Below, in pieces: positions 1-9,573 of a stretch of 64,000 nucleotides of DNA; within the stretch, counting starts at the first letter, position 1, and every line of letters starts with the position of its first letter. The translations under genes and the position numbers were made by a program. The stretch is from Desulfuromonadales bacterium. Lineage in GTDB: Bacteria > Desulfobacterota > Desulfuromonadia > Geobacterales > Pseudopelobacteraceae. The notes under the pieces were generated by a model. The model saw only the letters and a list, made by a program, of their open reading frames with translations, ran no database searches and had not been told where the DNA came from. The stretch is from contig DUZX01000014.1 in assembly GCA_013349325.1 (NCBI GenBank), positions 1-64,000 on the forward strand. The letters are read 5' to 3'.

Positions 1-67
1 GCATCCGCTCATCAAGAGCCCACTCAATATTTTGAAAACGCTCTTTGACTGCTGATTCAATATCCAT
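1..67 (-). CDS. probable transposase, N-terminal fragment cut by window edge
   Basis: An ATG on the minus strand opens a frame that runs off the left edge after 22 codons (begins MDIESAVKERF, then a W-A-L-D-E-R-M run). A short N-terminus ending in a (L)xER-like motif resembles the start of ISAzo13-type transposases, where a conserved LxER-R segment precedes a helix-turn-helix. That is recalled family knowledge, not an alignment. No good ribosome site is visible. The broken tRNA-fMet immediately upstream fits an insertion having occurred here. It could also be an unrelated gene; only 22 residues are visible. Confidence 0.4.
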   Translation of the reverse strand, partial: MDIESAVKERFQNIEWALDERM

Positions 68-186
68 GCACAACAACTAACACATTGAGTTAAAAAAGTC
101 ATGTTATTATTTTACAGACTCTTAGCGTTAACTAAGTGCCTTATGCTTTGAATCATTTTATTAAGTGATTTCGATGTGTTTAGAGC

Positions 187-225
187 TTATGAACCCGACG
201 AGTTACCAGACTGCTCCATCCCGCG
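187..225 (-). pseudogene. 5' half of initiator tRNA-Met (truncated tRNA-fMet)
   Basis: Read on the minus strand, this stretch is the 5' half of an initiator tRNA: acceptor start CGCGGG, the GGAGCAG D-stem and loop, the GGTAACTCG stretch, the three G pairs before the anticodon (GTCGGG), and anticodon loop TTCATAA with anticodon CAT. Identity stops just after the anticodon loop: the expected CCCGA stem, T-loop and acceptor 3' strand are absent from the following bases. The first base C and the GGG of the anticodon stem are initiator features. The remainder (68-186) is AT-rich and holds no recognisable 3' half, so the gene cannot make a tRNA. A functional copy must exist elsewhere. Confidence 0.75.
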
Positions 226-308
226 TCAAGTCGATCCAACTTAAAGCAAGTCAGGTCTGTGGTTGTCAACATTAAAAATAAAAAATGATATTTCCTCTTT
301 ATGACCCG

Positions 309-1109
309 TTAATCCTTGTCAGGAATAGCCATGGCACCTTTACCAAGCTTGGTGGCCAGCTCTTTGGCTGCCTCCTGATCAAGACGTTTTCCGACGCGCA
401 CTCGGTACCAGGTGCCCTTATCCCCCAGATGTGATTCCGTAATGTACACGTTGTATCCCTTGGCAGCCAGCTTGCTTTTGAATATCTCTGCTTCTGACTT
501 CAGGCTGTAGGATGAGACCTGGACAGTGTAGAGGCCGTTTGTATCCTGTCGACCGGCAGGTTTTGCAGGGGCGTCAGCTGCTGGTTTCGCGGAGTCCTCA
601 GAGCTTTGAGGTTGGGACTGTTTGGTTACGTTGGACGGTATCACCGCTTGAAGCGGCTGTTTGGCAGTCTTGTCCTGCGTATTGATGCCGCTCCCCAGGG
701 CATTGTTTTTCTGGCCGCTCGGCAGGGTTTTATAAAAGCTGAGTGGCTGGTCGACTGGTGGCTGCTCTGTCGGTGCTGAAGACGGAGGTTGCGTTCCACC
801 TGGCTGGGGCGGCTGAGCAGCGGGTGAAGGGACTGCTGCTGCGGGTTTTGGAGCCACCTGTTTGGCAGTCGACTGATCTGGTGAGTTTTCGAGGCTCTGC
901 TGCTCCATTGCCGCTTTGAACCCCTTTTTGGCTGACCGTTGTGAAAGCATCCAGCCGCTGCCAAAGCCGATCGAGAGTGACACGAGGCTGGCAACAATGA
1001 TAACAAACGGGCCGCTGCCTCCGGACGATTCTTTGCGTGGACGGCCCTGGCTGGCGAGAGGCGGGGTAGATGTGTATGATTTTTTTGGTTCGCTGTAGTC
1101 GATACGCAT
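309..1109 (-). CDS. SPOR-domain membrane protein
   Basis: This 266-residue protein has a cytoplasmic N-terminus with basic residues, one membrane helix at about residues 35-56, a long Pro/Ala/Gln-rich linker (about 75-190) and a C-terminal SPOR domain (about 191-262, starting GLYTVQVSSY). SPOR domains bind denuded septal peptidoglycan, so the protein probably sits in the inner membrane with the domain in the periplasm at division sites. It follows argS by 11 bases and has a GGAG ribosome site, so it is probably co-transcribed with argS. A second SPOR-like protein lies at 20474. Substrate preference cannot be read from the sequence. Confidence 0.85.
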   Translation of the reverse strand: MRIDYSEPKKSYTSTPPLASQGRPRKESSGGSGPFVIIVASLVSLSIGFGSGWMLSQRSAKKGFKAAMEQQSLENSPDQSTAKQVAPKPAAAVPSPAAQPPQPGGTQPPSSAPTEQPPVDQPLSFYKTLPSGQKNNALGSGINTQDKTAKQPLQAVIPSNVTKQSQPQSSEDSAKPAADAPAKPAGRQDTNGLYTVQVSSYSLKSEAEIFKSKLAAKGYNVYITESHLGDKGTWYRVRVGKRLDQEAAKELATKLGKGAMAIPDKD

Positions 1110-1120
1110 GGTGGTCTCCG

Positions 1121-2815
1121 CTACATCCGTTCCGGTGCTGATATGCCCAGGATGGAGAGGGCGTTTTTCAAGGTTTGGGCAGTACGTTTCAGCAGATAGA
1201 GTCGTGCTGACGTCAGAGCGGGATTCTCCTCGCTGATGACGCGGTTTTTATTGTAGATACTGTGGAAGCAGCTGGCCAGTTCGGACAGGAAATAGGTCAG
1301 ACGATGCGGTTCAAAATGCAGGGCGCAGTCGTCAACTGTCGTGGGCAGGACGGACATCAGCTTGATCAGCTGCAGCTCTTCCGGTGTTGTCAGGCAGGCC
1401 AACAGCTCGGCGGACGGATTCTCCGGCACTGGAAAACCCTTTTCGGCTGCGTTTTCAAAGATGCTACAGATGCGGGCGTGAGCATATTGGACATAGTAGA
1501 CCGGATTTTCATTGGTCTGCTGTTTGGCCAGGTCGATGTCGAAAACCATCTGGGCATCCGGCTTGCGCATCAGAAAGAAAAAGCGGGTCGCATCGCGGCC
1601 GACTTCGTCGATCAGGTCACGCAGGGTGACGTAGCTGCCGGCCCGCTTGGATATTTTGACCTCTTCGCCGCCGCGCATGACCGTCACCATCTGGTGCAGT
1701 ACATATTCGGGCCAGCCTGCGGGAATGCCGATGTTAAGAGCCTGTAGACCGGCTCTGACACGGGTGACCGTACTGTGATGATCTGAACCCTGTTCGTTGA
1801 TGACACGCGTGAACCCGCGCTCCCATTTGGCCTGATGATAGGCGACATCCGGCACGAAATAGGTATAGGTGCCGTCGGCCTTGCGCATGACGCGATCCTT
1901 GTCGTCCCCGAAGTCAGTGGAGCGGAGCCAGAGCGCATTGTCCTGCTCATATGCCTGCCCGGCGGCGATAAGTTCACGGACAACCGCGTCAACCCGCCCC
2001 TCACTGTAGAGACTTGATTCCAGGGTATAAACATCAAAGCGCACATCAAATGCTTCAAGGTCAAGATCCTGTTCGCGGCGCAGCCAGGCTACCGCGAAGC
2101 AGCGGATATCCTCCAGGTCCTGGGGGTCGCCACAGGCGGTTGTGTGCTGGTCACTGGCTTCAACGGTTTCCTTGGCCAGGTAGGCTCGGGCAACGTCCTT
2201 AATGTACTCCCCCTGATAACCACCTTCCGGCCAGCGTGGATCATCAGGTTCAATCCCCAGGCAGCGCAACTGTACCGAAAGAGCCAGGTTCGCGATCTGA
2301 ACTCCGGCATCGTTATAGTAAAATTCGCGGGTGACATCCCATCCGGCGGCATCCAATACGCGGCAGAGGGTATCGCCGATGGCGGCTCCGCGACCGTGGC
2401 CGATATGCAATGGACCGGTCGGGTTGGCGCTGACAAACTCCACCTGGACCTTTTTCTGCGCACCGCTGGCGGTACGGCCATAGTTTGCACCCTGCGTTTC
2501 AATCTCCAGCAGCGTGGCTTGCCAGGCGGTCGGCGATACAAAAAAATTGATGAAGCCGGGACCGGCGATCTCGGTGCGGTCCAGGAGGCCGCTCTCATCG
2601 TGCAGATGGCTGATAATGATTTCGGCTACCTGGCGCGGGGCCTTGCGCTCGGCTTTGGCCAGCTGCATGGCGATATTGCAGGAAAAATCACCATGCCCGG
2701 CGTTGGCCGGGGTTCCGATGATGACATCAGGCATGGAGGTGGTCGTCAGTGTGCAGTCGAACAGTGCGGCGTTCAGGGCGGCTTCAATCAGAGGGGCAAT
2801 ACGTTGTCTCATCAT
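1121..2815 (-). CDS. argS: arginyl-tRNA synthetase
   Basis: Class I aminoacyl-tRNA synthetase of 564 residues that charges tRNA-Arg in the cytoplasm. The N-terminal Arg-tRNA-synthetase additional domain is followed by the HIGH signature ([17 protein letters not shown], near residue 130), a KMSKS-equivalent region ([12 protein letters not shown]) and an all-alpha C-terminal anticodon-binding domain ending [11 protein letters not shown]. Length is normal for the family. The start ATG overlaps the stop of the small Cys-rich gene upstream (ATGATGA arrangement), which implies translational coupling. ATG-ATG gives two adjacent possible starts. Confidence 0.97.
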   Translation of the reverse strand: MMRQRIAPLIEAALNAALFDCTLTTTSMPDVIIGTPANAGHGDFSCNIAMQLAKAERKAPRQVAEIIISHLHDESGLLDRTEIAGPGFINFFVSPTAWQATLLEIETQGANYGRTASGAQKKVQVEFVSANPTGPLHIGHGRGAAIGDTLCRVLDAAGWDVTREFYYNDAGVQIANLALSVQLRCLGIEPDDPRWPEGGYQGEYIKDVARAYLAKETVEASDQHTTACGDPQDLEDIRCFAVAWLRREQDLDLEAFDVRFDVYTLESSLYSEGRVDAVVRELIAAGQAYEQDNALWLRSTDFGDDKDRVMRKADGTYTYFVPDVAYHQAKWERGFTRVINEQGSDHHSTVTRVRAGLQALNIGIPAGWPEYVLHQMVTVMRGGEEVKISKRAGSYVTLRDLIDEVGRDATRFFFLMRKPDAQMVFDIDLAKQQTNENPVYYVQYAHARICSIFENAAEKGFPVPENPSAELLACLTTPEELQLIKLMSVLPTTVDDCALHFEPHRLTYFLSELASCFHSIYNKNRVISEENPALTSARLYLLKRTAQTLKNALSILGISAPERM

Positions 2816-2982
2816 TTTTTTGACTGTTCTTTCTGGTCGGTTGGGTGGTCTGAATCTTCGGCTGTCTCCTTGATGCTGACATCCCGGGTAAAGTCGGGAC
2901 AGCGGGCGCCGCCATCGGGGATACAGAATCGTTTGGAGCAGTTTTCGCGCCAGGCACAGACGGCGCAGCTTTGACGTGGCAT
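2812..2982 (-). CDS. small Cys-rich protein, coupled to argS
   Basis: A 56-residue protein starting [15 protein letters not shown]. It has five cysteines (positions 6, 9, 15, 20, 28), the first two as CxxC, in its N-terminal half, and a hydrophilic acidic/Lys tail (ending KEQSKK). The Cys spacing suggests a metal or iron-sulfur site; that is inference. Its stop overlaps the argS start, and it begins 9 bases after the FtsB-like gene, so it sits inside an operon. I do not recognise a named family. Confidence 0.7.
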   Translation of the reverse strand: MPRQSCAVCAWRENCSKRFCIPDGGARCPDFTRDVSIKETAEDSDHPTDQKEQSKK

Positions 2983-2991
2983 GTTAAAATC

Positions 2992-3291
2992 CTATGGCTG
3001 TTTCTTTTCCTGCGGGAACTGGTAGATGACTTCGTTGCTGCGCACCAGTCCGAAATCCTTGCGGGCTATACTTTCCAGATAGCGTCGATCAGATTTGAGA
3101 GCGACTATTTCAAGTTTCAGCTTTTCGTTGTCATTTCTGGCTTCAGCCAAACGAGAGTCAATTTTGTCTTTATCCTGCCTCAATTCTACGATGCGCAGCA
3201 GTCCCTTGTCACCAAAAACGGTGAAGAAGAGAATAAATGCCAGGCATCCTGCCGGGATAACGTACATCCTTTTTTTGAAGGGCAGATTCAC
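2992..3291 (-). CDS. FtsB/DivIC-family septum formation protein
   Basis: About 99 residues from a GTG start (MNLPFKKRMYVIP), chosen because it lies 4 bases after the upstream stop; a longer frame to 3348 would overlap the upstream gene by 53 bases. A short basic N-terminus is followed by one membrane helix (YVIPAGCLAFILFFTVFG) and a coiled coil rich in Leu, Lys and Glu (LRQDKDKIDSRLAEARNDNE), ending in the ARKDFGLVRSNEVIY motif typical of FtsB/DivIC proteins. These form a complex with FtsL and FtsQ in the divisome. Internal ATG at 3267 is another possible start. Confidence 0.85.
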   Translation of the reverse strand: MNLPFKKRMYVIPAGCLAFILFFTVFGDKGLLRIVELRQDKDKIDSRLAEARNDNEKLKLEIVALKSDRRYLESIARKDFGLVRSNEVIYQFPQEKKQP

Positions 3292-3295
3292 GCTG

Positions 3296-4231
3296 TTACC
3301 TGTTTCCAATTCTCGCTGCAAAATAGGCAGCGGTCTGTTCCAGTCCATCTTTAAGTGCTATCTGCGGCTGCCAGCCCAGCTTTTCTACCGCCAGTGCGAT
3401 GTTGGGCTGACGCTGCTTGGGGTCATCCTGCGGCAGCGGGTTGAAGATTATCTGCGATGGCGAATTGGTTATTGTAATGATTTTCTCGGCAAACTCAAGA
3501 ATTGTATTTTCCACCGGGTTGCCGATGTTGACCGGACCGATAAAACCGTCACATTCCATCATCCGGACCATCCCCTCCACCAGATCGGAAACATAGCAGA
3601 ACGAGCGGGTCTGGGAGCCATCGCCATAGACGGTAATATCCTCACCTTTGAGAGCCTGCAGGATGAAGTTGGACACGACGCGACCGTCATTTTCAGCCAT
3701 ACGCGGCCCGTAGGTGTTGAAGATACGGATGATGCGGGTGTCAACGTTGTTCTGACGGTGGTAGTCCATCATCAGCGTTTCGGCGACGCGCTTGCCTTCA
3801 TCGTAGCAGCTGCGGATACCGATCGGATTGACGTTGCCCCAGTAATCCTCGGTCTGCGGGTGTACCTGAGGATCGCCATAGACTTCCGAGGTGGAGGCCT
3901 GCAGAATGCGGGCCCTGACCCGTTTGGCCAGTCCCAGCATATTAATGATGCCCATTACGCTGGTCTTGACGGTTTTGACCGGATTGTACTGATAGTGTAC
4001 CGGCGAAGCGGGGCAGGCCAGATTGTAGATACGATCGACCTCCAGCAGGATCGGTTCGGTTATGTCATGGCGTACCAGCTCGAAATGATGATTATCCATG
4101 AGGTGGATGATATTGGCCTTGCAGCCGGTAAAAAAATTGTCCAGACAGATGACGTCGTGTCCCTGCCCTAAAAGGCGTTCGCAGAGGTGTGATCCGATGA
4201 ATCCGGCGCCGCCGGTGACGAGAATGCGCAT
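3296..4231 (-). CDS. UDP-glucuronate decarboxylase (UDP-xylose synthase), SDR family
   Basis: A 311-residue extended short-chain dehydrogenase. The NAD-binding GGAGFIG (residues 7-13), the substrate-contact STSEVYG segment (113-119) and the catalytic YDEGK (143-147) are intact, and the [14 protein letters not shown] and IFNTYGPRM stretches are characteristic of UXS-type decarboxylases rather than 4-epimerases. It would convert UDP-glucuronate to UDP-xylose. The gene directly follows the UDP-glucose 6-dehydrogenase gene (1-base gap), which makes its substrate; together they supply a nucleotide sugar for surface polysaccharide. Confidence 0.92.
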   Translation of the reverse strand: MRILVTGGAGFIGSHLCERLLGQGHDVICLDNFFTGCKANIIHLMDNHHFELVRHDITEPILLEVDRIYNLACPASPVHYQYNPVKTVKTSVMGIINMLGLAKRVRARILQASTSEVYGDPQVHPQTEDYWGNVNPIGIRSCYDEGKRVAETLMMDYHRQNNVDTRIIRIFNTYGPRMAENDGRVVSNFILQALKGEDITVYGDGSQTRSFCYVSDLVEGMVRMMECDGFIGPVNIGNPVENTILEFAEKIITITNSPSQIIFNPLPQDDPKQRQPNIALAVEKLGWQPQIALKDGLEQTAAYFAARIGNR

Positions 4232-4232
4232 G

Positions 4233-5591
4233 TTATTTCACCATCCCGCAGGTAGCAGCGTTGCTGCGCCCCAGTGGGGCGTATATGAATCCGCTGCTTG
4301 CCATTCGCTCCGGTCGGTAGAGGTTGCGGCCATCTACGATTACCGGCGTTTTAAGAGCAGCTTTAATACGCTCAAAGTCCGGGTTGCGATATTCGTTCCA
4401 GTCGGTGATGACCGCCAGCGCGTCAGCACCATCTAAAATGTCATACTGGTTGCTGCTGTATTCGATCCTGTCGCCAAAAACCTTTTTAGCTTCCTTAATT
4501 GCTTCGGGATCGTGGGCCCGCACAGATGCCCCGGCGGCCAGCAGTCGCTCGATGATCGTAATGGAGGGGGCTTCGCGCATGTCGTCAGTACGTGGCTTGA
4601 AAGAGAGCCCCCAACAGGCGACGATGCGACCGGTCAAGGGGCGCTCTTCGTCCGGAGAGCCAAGCAGTGAGATCAATTTGGTGGCTAGAACCTCTTTCTG
4701 CATTTCATTGGCTTCTTCGACCGCTTTCAGCAGTAGAAAATCATAGTTGGCTTCTTCAGCAGTCCGGATCAGGGCTTTGACGTCCTTCGGGAAACAGGAG
4801 CCGCCGTAACCGGGGCCGGGAAAGAGGAAGTCGTAGCCGATGCGTGTGTCTGAGCCGATCCCTTCGCGGACGGCCATGACGTCTGCTCCCATCCGTTCGC
4901 AGAGTCCCGCGATCTGGTTCATGAACGAGATGCGGGTAGCGAGCATGGCATTGGCAGCGTATTTGGTCATCTCGGCGCTATGGACATCCATGACGATCAT
5001 GCGGTTCTGCTTGCGCATGAACGGATCGTAAAGTTCCTTCATTATTTCGGCAGTACGGACGTTATCGCAGCCGATCACGACGCGGTCCGGTTTCATGAAG
5101 TCGTCAATGGCGGCTCCCTCTTTGAGGAATTCCGGATTGGAAACAACGTCAAATTCCAGGTTGAGATCACGGGCCGTCAGCTCTTGCTGAACGGCAGTTC
5201 GCACTTTGTCGGCAGTTCCGACCGGAACGGTCGATTTGTCGACGATGATCTTGAAGCCGTTCATGGCACGACCGATGTCGCGGGCCACACCCAGTACATA
5301 CTTCAGATCGGCGGAGCCATCTTCACCCGGTGGGGTGCCGACAGCAATGAAGCAGACCAGTGAAGCCTGGACCGCTGTTTCCATATCAAGCGTAAAAGTG
5401 AGTCGCCCCTCACTGCAGTTACGCAGTATCATCTCTTTCAATCCCGGTTCATAGATCGGGATGATGCCCTGCTGAAGGCCATCAATTCTGGCGCGGTCAA
5501 CGTCGACGGCAACGACCGTATTCCCACTTTCGGCAAAACAGGCGGCGGCTACCAGGCCGACATAACCGGCTCCAAAGATACAGATTTTCAT
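4233..5591 (-). CDS. ugd: UDP-glucose 6-dehydrogenase
   Basis: A 452-residue enzyme that oxidises UDP-glucose to UDP-glucuronate with two NAD+. It has an N-terminal Rossmann motif GAGYVG (7-12), the central helix with the conserved Lys ([10 protein letters not shown]210) and the catalytic Cys in [10 protein letters not shown] (C266). The C-terminal UDP-binding domain follows ([17 protein letters not shown]). First gene of a pair with the decarboxylase at 3296. The 119 bases upstream to ruvA hold no gene. Confidence 0.95.
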   Translation of the reverse strand: MKICIFGAGYVGLVAAACFAESGNTVVAVDVDRARIDGLQQGIIPIYEPGLKEMILRNCSEGRLTFTLDMETAVQASLVCFIAVGTPPGEDGSADLKYVLGVARDIGRAMNGFKIIVDKSTVPVGTADKVRTAVQQELTARDLNLEFDVVSNPEFLKEGAAIDDFMKPDRVVIGCDNVRTAEIMKELYDPFMRKQNRMIVMDVHSAEMTKYAANAMLATRISFMNQIAGLCERMGADVMAVREGIGSDTRIGYDFLFPGPGYGGSCFPKDVKALIRTAEEANYDFLLLKAVEEANEMQKEVLATKLISLLGSPDEERPLTGRIVACWGLSFKPRTDDMREAPSITIIERLLAAGASVRAHDPEAIKEAKKVFGDRIEYSSNQYDILDGADALAVITDWNEYRNPDFERIKAALKTPVIVDGRNLYRPERMASSGFIYAPLGRSNAATCGMVK

Positions 5592-5710
5592 ACATGCCTC
5601 CCACGTCGAAATAGTTGATACTTATAGCACAGTATCCCATTGTAATTCCATCATTATGTGATCAATGTGCACCGATTTCTGATTGTTGCGCTTTCCGCTC
5701 TTTGCAAGCG

Positions 5711-6310
5711 TTACTTCATAAGCGTTTTCAAAGCCTGTTTCAAGAGTTCCTCCACGCCGGCGCCTTCGGTGGTCTGCAGGCCACTCAATGCTCTACGGAC
5801 CTGCGGCTCTTTGTACCCCAGGTTCAACAGGGCAGAAGTCACATCCTCCATGGCTTCATCGGCCGGTCTGTGCTGGATGTCTGCTGCTGGTAACGACGAC
5901 ATGTCCAGTTTGCCGGCCTTGTCCTTCAACTCAAGTACCAACCGCTCGGCGGTTTTTTTGCCGATGCCGGGGATGCCGGAAAGTTTGAGCAGATCTCCCT
6001 GTAAAAGAGCCTGGGAAAGCGGGCCGGGCTGGATGTTGGAGAGTATGTCGCGGGCCAGTTTGGGGCCGACTCCGGTGACTGAGATCAGCAGCTGGAAGAA
6101 CGACTTTTCCAGGCGGGTGCGGAAGCCGTACAGCTGAATGGCGTCTTCGCGTACCGAGGTGTGGATATGCAGGCTGGCGCTGCCCCCCTCTTCTGGAAGC
6201 TCGTAATAGGTTGAAAACGGGATCAGTACACGATAGCCGACCCCGTGCACGTCGAGAATGATGTGATCGGGCGATTTGTAGGCGATTAAACCGGACAGGA
6301 GTGCAATCAT
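5711..6310 (-). CDS. ruvA: Holliday junction DNA helicase subunit RuvA
   Basis: A 199-residue protein: an N-terminal OB-fold ([17 protein letters not shown]), a central helix-hairpin-helix pair with [13 protein letters not shown] and [16 protein letters not shown], and a C-terminal UBA-like domain that contacts RuvB. It binds four-way junctions as a tetramer and recruits the RuvB motor. The ATG overlaps the ruvC stop by four bases, so the two are coupled. ruvB is not in the window downstream; ugd follows instead. Confidence 0.97.
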   Translation of the reverse strand: MIALLSGLIAYKSPDHIILDVHGVGYRVLIPFSTYYELPEEGGSASLHIHTSVREDAIQLYGFRTRLEKSFFQLLISVTGVGPKLARDILSNIQPGPLSQALLQGDLLKLSGIPGIGKKTAERLVLELKDKAGKLDMSSLPAADIQHRPADEAMEDVTSALLNLGYKEPQVRRALSGLQTTEGAGVEELLKQALKTLMK

Positions 6311-6837
6311 AGTTTCATATCTCTCCAGGATGTTTTTTGGCGCTTGCTGCCGGTACCGGTAACTTTGGCCAGGCCGTACGAGTTGATATGGCAGATTGCC
6401 ACTGCCAGTGCATCCGAAGCATCAGCCTGGGCGATCTCCGGCAGGCCCAGCAGCGCCTTGAGCATCTTCTGTACCTGTCCCTTTTCGGCCCGGCCTTGGC
6501 CGACGACGGCCTGTTTTACCTGCAAGGCCGAATATTCAGCCACCTGCAGGCCGCAATGTACGGCCGCCACGATGGCAGCGCCACGGGCCTGTCCCAGCTT
6601 CAGGGCGCTCTGGGCATTACTGGCAAAGAAAATGTTTTCGATGGCCGCCCCATCAGGGCGATAGAGGGCGATAACTTCCGACAATCCGTCAAAAATCTGT
6701 TTCAGGCGACCGGGAAAGTCGACCTCCGTATCGGTGAAAATGGCGCCGTTATCGATATGGACCAGGCGATTGCCATGCTGCTCGACGATGCCGTAGCCGG
6801 TGATGCGCGAACCGGGATCGATGCCAAGTATTCTCAT
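6307..6837 (-). CDS. ruvC: crossover junction endodeoxyribonuclease RuvC
   Basis: A 176-residue Holliday junction resolvase. The four acidic metal ligands are visible: D7 in GIDPGS, E67 in AAIENIFF, D139 and D142 in [14 protein letters not shown]. It cuts junctions symmetrically after RuvAB branch migration. It overlaps ruvA by four bases. The C-terminal tail ([16 protein letters not shown]) is basic and slightly longer than in E. coli. Confidence 0.97.
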   Translation of the reverse strand: MRILGIDPGSRITGYGIVEQHGNRLVHIDNGAIFTDTEVDFPGRLKQIFDGLSEVIALYRPDGAAIENIFFASNAQSALKLGQARGAAIVAAVHCGLQVAEYSALQVKQAVVGQGRAEKGQVQKMLKALLGLPEIAQADASDALAVAICHINSYGLAKVTGTGSKRQKTSWRDMKL

Positions 6838-6866
6838 CCTGAATGTTTACCTTTTGATCGCGGAAA

Positions 6867-7337
6867 TCAGAAGCCGCAGCCGCCGCCATGCTTCTGATGG
6901 TACTTCTGGTGATACGCTTCAGCTTCCCAGAATACCGCAGCCGGAACAATCTGCGTGACGATCCGGCGGCGCAGACGACCGGACAACTCCAGGCGATCCC
7001 GTGCTTCCTGAGCCAGCAGGCGCTGTTCTTCGGAATGATAAAAAATGGCTGAACGGTACTGGTCGCCAATGTCAGGCCCCTGGCGGTTCAGTTGGGTTGG
7101 GTCGTGGCATTCCCAGAAAACGTTCAGCAGTTTCTGATAGGGGAGGGTGGCCGGATCGTAGGTGACTTCAACCGCTTCGGCGTGACCGCTATCGTGGGCA
7201 CAGACCTCCTGATAGGTCGGATGTTCAGTGCGTCCACCGGTGTATCCGACCCGGGTCGACACAACGCCGGGAAGTGTCAGAAATGTATCTTCGACTCCCC
7301 AGAAACAGCCGGCTGCAAAGGTGGCTTTTTCGGACAT
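6867..7337 (-). CDS. msrA: peptide-methionine (S)-S-oxide reductase
   Basis: A 156-residue MsrA that reduces methionine-S-sulfoxide in proteins. The catalytic GCFWG motif has C11, and the family stretch [17 protein letters not shown] follows. A C-terminal Cys (GGGCGF) is placed to be the resolving cysteine. It lies between yebC (with a terminator in between) and ruvC, 29 bases upstream of the latter, so it may be transcribed on its own or with ruvC-ruvA. No MsrB domain is fused. Confidence 0.96.
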   Translation of the reverse strand: MSEKATFAAGCFWGVEDTFLTLPGVVSTRVGYTGGRTEHPTYQEVCAHDSGHAEAVEVTYDPATLPYQKLLNVFWECHDPTQLNRQGPDIGDQYRSAIFYHSEEQRLLAQEARDRLELSGRLRRRIVTQIVPAAVFWEAEAYHQKYHQKHGGGCGF

Positions 7338-7354
7338 TTCAGTTTTCTCCGGAC

Positions 7355-7381
7355 ATAAAAAAGGGCCCCGCAGGGCCCTTG
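7355..7381 (-). terminator. rho-independent terminator after yebC
   Basis: On the minus strand AAGGGCCCTGCGGGGCCCTT forms a GC-rich hairpin with a tight loop, followed by a run of T. It starts only a few bases after the yebC stop and separates yebC from msrA. Confidence 0.9.
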
Positions 7382-7387
7382 GATGCG

Positions 7388-8131
7388 TTACATCAACTGC
7401 TCCATCTCTTCTTCCGAAATATCAAAATTGGAATAAACGTTCTGGACGTCGTCGTTGTCCTCAAGCTTATCCATCAGTTTGAGCATGCTTTCGGCCTGTT
7501 TGCCCTCCAGAGCAACCTGAGTCTGGGGAATCATGGTGATCTCGGCTGAAATGTGTTTGAAACCCTTGGCTGCCAGTGCCTCACGAACCTCGATAAATGA
7601 ACCGGGTTCGGTAGTTACCTCTATTTCGGTATCCTCTTCAGCAACATCATCAGCACCGGCTTCAATGGCCGCTTCAAAGAGTTGATCAAAATCGACGGAT
7701 TTGGGATAAGTAATGATACCTTTTTTGCTGAACATCCAGGCCACGCAGCCCGCCTCACCCATGTTGCCGCTACTCTTTGAAAATATACTGCGGATATCAG
7801 AAACGGAGCGATTACGGTTATCGGTCAGCACCTCTACCAGAACAGCCGAGCCGCCCGGACCGTAGCCTTCATAGACGATCTCCTCGTAGGTGACCCCTTC
7901 CATGCCGCCGGCGCCTTTTTTGATGGCGCGCTCGATGTTGTCCTTGGGCATGTTTTCAGCTTTGGCCTTGTCTACAGCGGTTCTCAGGCGTGGATTGGCT
8001 GCCGGATCGGCTCCGCCCAATTTGGCTGCTACAGAAATTTCCTTGATGAACTTGGTAAACAGCTTGCCGCGCTTGGCATCGGCTGCGCCTTTTTTATGCT
8101 TGATGGTACTCCATTTATTGTGACCCGACAT
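7388..8131 (-). CDS. YebC/PmpR family protein (translation/transcription regulator)
   Basis: A 247-residue member of the YebC/TACO1 family: start [20 protein letters not shown], central [16 protein letters not shown], and the acidic C-terminal domain. Family members were first described as DNA-binding regulators, and later work links them to relieving ribosome stalling. It is monocistronic here, with its own terminator. In many bacteria yebC precedes ruvC-ruvA-ruvB; here msrA lies between them. Confidence 0.93.
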   Translation of the reverse strand: MSGHNKWSTIKHKKGAADAKRGKLFTKFIKEISVAAKLGGADPAANPRLRTAVDKAKAENMPKDNIERAIKKGAGGMEGVTYEEIVYEGYGPGGSAVLVEVLTDNRNRSVSDIRSIFSKSSGNMGEAGCVAWMFSKKGIITYPKSVDFDQLFEAAIEAGADDVAEEDTEIEVTTEPGSFIEVREALAAKGFKHISAEITMIPQTQVALEGKQAESMLKLMDKLEDNDDVQNVYSNFDISEEEMEQLM

Positions 8132-8258
8132 CGCTTCCGCTCCTTTGAAAAAGTGTAGGCACTGCGTTTTTCTGTTGCCTTAAAAGGGTGCAGATACTAC
8201 CATGCAGCCTTTCAGCTGTCCAGAGAGAAATTGTTTTCCGAAAGGAACGAGATTACGC

Positions 8259-8627
8259 ATGAGATCGCTGCATATCATCAGGAAATTCTTTCTTTTAGCC
8301 CTGTTGGTGGCATCTGTCCTGACCGGCTGTGCTCTGCTGAATATGAACTCTCAGGGAGAGTATCCGCCGTTTTTATCGCTGGAAGAGCTGAACAGCCGCC
8401 CCTATGCCCGGCTTGGCCGGATTCAGGTTACGCGTGAAGCATACGGTACCGATTCGGTGCTGATGCCCGATATCAAAGCCTGGGGAATGGAAGCTATTCG
8501 CCAAGAGGCCGAAAAGATGGGTGCCGATGCCATCATCCAGCCGGAAGTCACGGGTCGGACAACCAGCTACGGACTGCTCCCCTCTACGGAATATCGTGCG
8601 AGCGGAGTGGCGATAAAGTTCAAATAG
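8259..8627 (+). CDS. small lipoprotein of unknown function
   Basis: 122 residues from ATG (MRSLHIIRKFF), preferred over an in-frame ATG 57 bases upstream because it starts a proper signal peptide and has an AAAGGA ribosome site. A hydrophobic segment ends in the lipobox LTGC (VASVLTGC), so it should be lipidated at that Cys. The mature part (SLEELNSRPYARLGRIQVTR, later EAEKMGADAIIQPEV) is compact, somewhat like YbjQ-type folds; this is only an impression. Divergent from yebC. Confidence 0.75.
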   Translation: MRSLHIIRKFFLLALLVASVLTGCALLNMNSQGEYPPFLSLEELNSRPYARLGRIQVTREAYGTDSVLMPDIKAWGMEAIRQEAEKMGADAIIQPEVTGRTTSYGLLPSTEYRASGVAIKFK

Positions 8628-8630
8628 GGA

Positions 8631-8659
8631 TTGACAGCGGCAGCAGATTTCGCTATAAG
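8631..8659 (+). promoter_or_regulatory. sigma-70 promoter of tRNA-Cys
   Basis: TTGACA, a 17-base spacer and TATAAG, placed 27 bases before the mature tRNA-Cys start. The -35 box begins three bases after the lipoprotein stop. Confidence 0.8.
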
Positions 8660-8686
8660 ACTCTTCTACATTATGACTCTCAGCAT

Positions 8687-8760
8687 GGCGCGTTATCCAA
8701 GAGGCTAGGAGCCGGTCTGCAAAACCGTTAACGTCGGTTCGAATCCGACACGCGCCTCCA
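8687..8760 (+). tRNA. tRNA-Cys (GCA)
   Basis: Cloverleaf of 74 bases. Acceptor GGCGCGT pairs with ACGCGCC, the T-loop is GGTTCGAATCC, the anticodon loop is CTGCAAA with anticodon GCA, and the discriminator T and CCA are encoded. Own promoter upstream and terminator downstream. Confidence 0.96.
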
Positions 8761-8780
8761 TATTCAAAACAGTGCTGTTA

Positions 8781-8820
8781 AAACGAAAGCCCTTGTTTTT
8801 TTCAAGGGCTTTCGTTTTTT
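8781..8820 (+). terminator. terminator after tRNA-Cys, possibly bidirectional
   Basis: AAACGAAAGCCCTTG and CAAGGGCTTTCGTTT form a 15-base-pair stem around a T-rich loop, followed by a T run on the plus strand. It also lies downstream of the convergent phosphatase gene at 8854. Confidence 0.9.
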
Positions 8821-8853
8821 CGCAATCATGCTAAAACTCAGAGTGTATCTATC

Positions 8854-9573
8854 CTACCTTAAAATGCTCTTCGCCTGAAGCGGAAAGTGCAGGTCGCTAC
8901 CGTAGCGGTCGAAGACGTTCAAGCGCCGCAGCGTCTCGGCAGCGGTTCTGGCGCGCTGGCCGTAAAGTCCGTTAAAACTCCCCAGGTCCCCTTGAAACGA
9001 ACACCCCAGATCACGCAGATATTCCAAAAGCGGATTGCCGGTAGACTCCGTCGTGAAATGTTGCTTTTCCTGCGGCCGCTTCTGCACATGCAGCAGGCGG
9101 CGCAGTGAGCTCCAGATGTTACGTCGTTCTGTCCGTTGCAGTGCCGGTTCCAGCAGAGGACAGCGTTCGGGATGGGCAATCACCGGAGTGAAACCGGAGC
9201 GGACGATGCCGTAAAGAAGTTGACAGGCTGATTCGGCGGGAATGCTTGACGGAATTTCGATCAGCAGCAGGCGGCTGTCACCGAGGGGTAACGGATCTCG
9301 CAGGAGTTCCGGAAGGCGTTCATCAAGATAATATTCGCGTCCCGGTTGCAGCAGGAGCGGGATGCCATGCCGGGTGATCGTCTGCTGTAGTTGTTCGACT
9401 CCTTGGCGAACCTGCTGGTTACTGGCCTCGAAACGGCCACGCATCAGATGCGGCGTACAATAAACGGTGCTGAAGCCGGCCTGTGAAAGCAGACCGGCCA
9501 TGGTAAGCGACTGCTCCGGGTCGCTCGGGCCGTCGTCGAGCCCCGCCAGAATGTGGCAATGCCAATCGATCAT
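8854..9573 (-). CDS. PHP-domain tyrosine-protein phosphatase, CpsB/YwqE type
   Basis: A 239-residue PHP-fold protein starting MIDWHCHILAGLDDGPSD, with the metal-binding HxH (H5, H7), YCTPHL, AHPERCP and SDLHFPL motifs in the order of CpsB/Wzb-like manganese-dependent tyrosine phosphatases. Those enzymes usually act on a bacterial tyrosine kinase that controls polysaccharide export; no such kinase is in this window. Its start overlaps the monohaem cytochrome stop by four bases, so it is coupled to the cytochrome locus upstream, an unusual partner. Confidence 0.85.
   Translation of the reverse strand: MIDWHCHILAGLDDGPSDPEQSLTMAGLLSQAGFSTVYCTPHLMRGRFEASNQQVRQGVEQLQQTITRHGIPLLLQPGREYYLDERLPELLRDPLPLGDSRLLLIEIPSSIPAESACQLLYGIVRSGFTPVIAHPERCPLLEPALQRTERRNIWSSLRRLLHVQKRPQEKQHFTTESTGNPLLEYLRDLGCSFQGDLGSFNGLYGQRARTAAETLRRLNVFDRYGSDLHFPLQAKSILR

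Noticed and set aside
2144-2974. A 276-residue open frame on the plus strand
   Set aside because: Antisense to argS and the small Cys-rich gene; Gly/Arg-rich shadow of their codon use.
3095-4171. A 358-residue open frame on the plus strand
   Set aside because: Antisense to the UDP-glucuronate decarboxylase gene, which is well supported.
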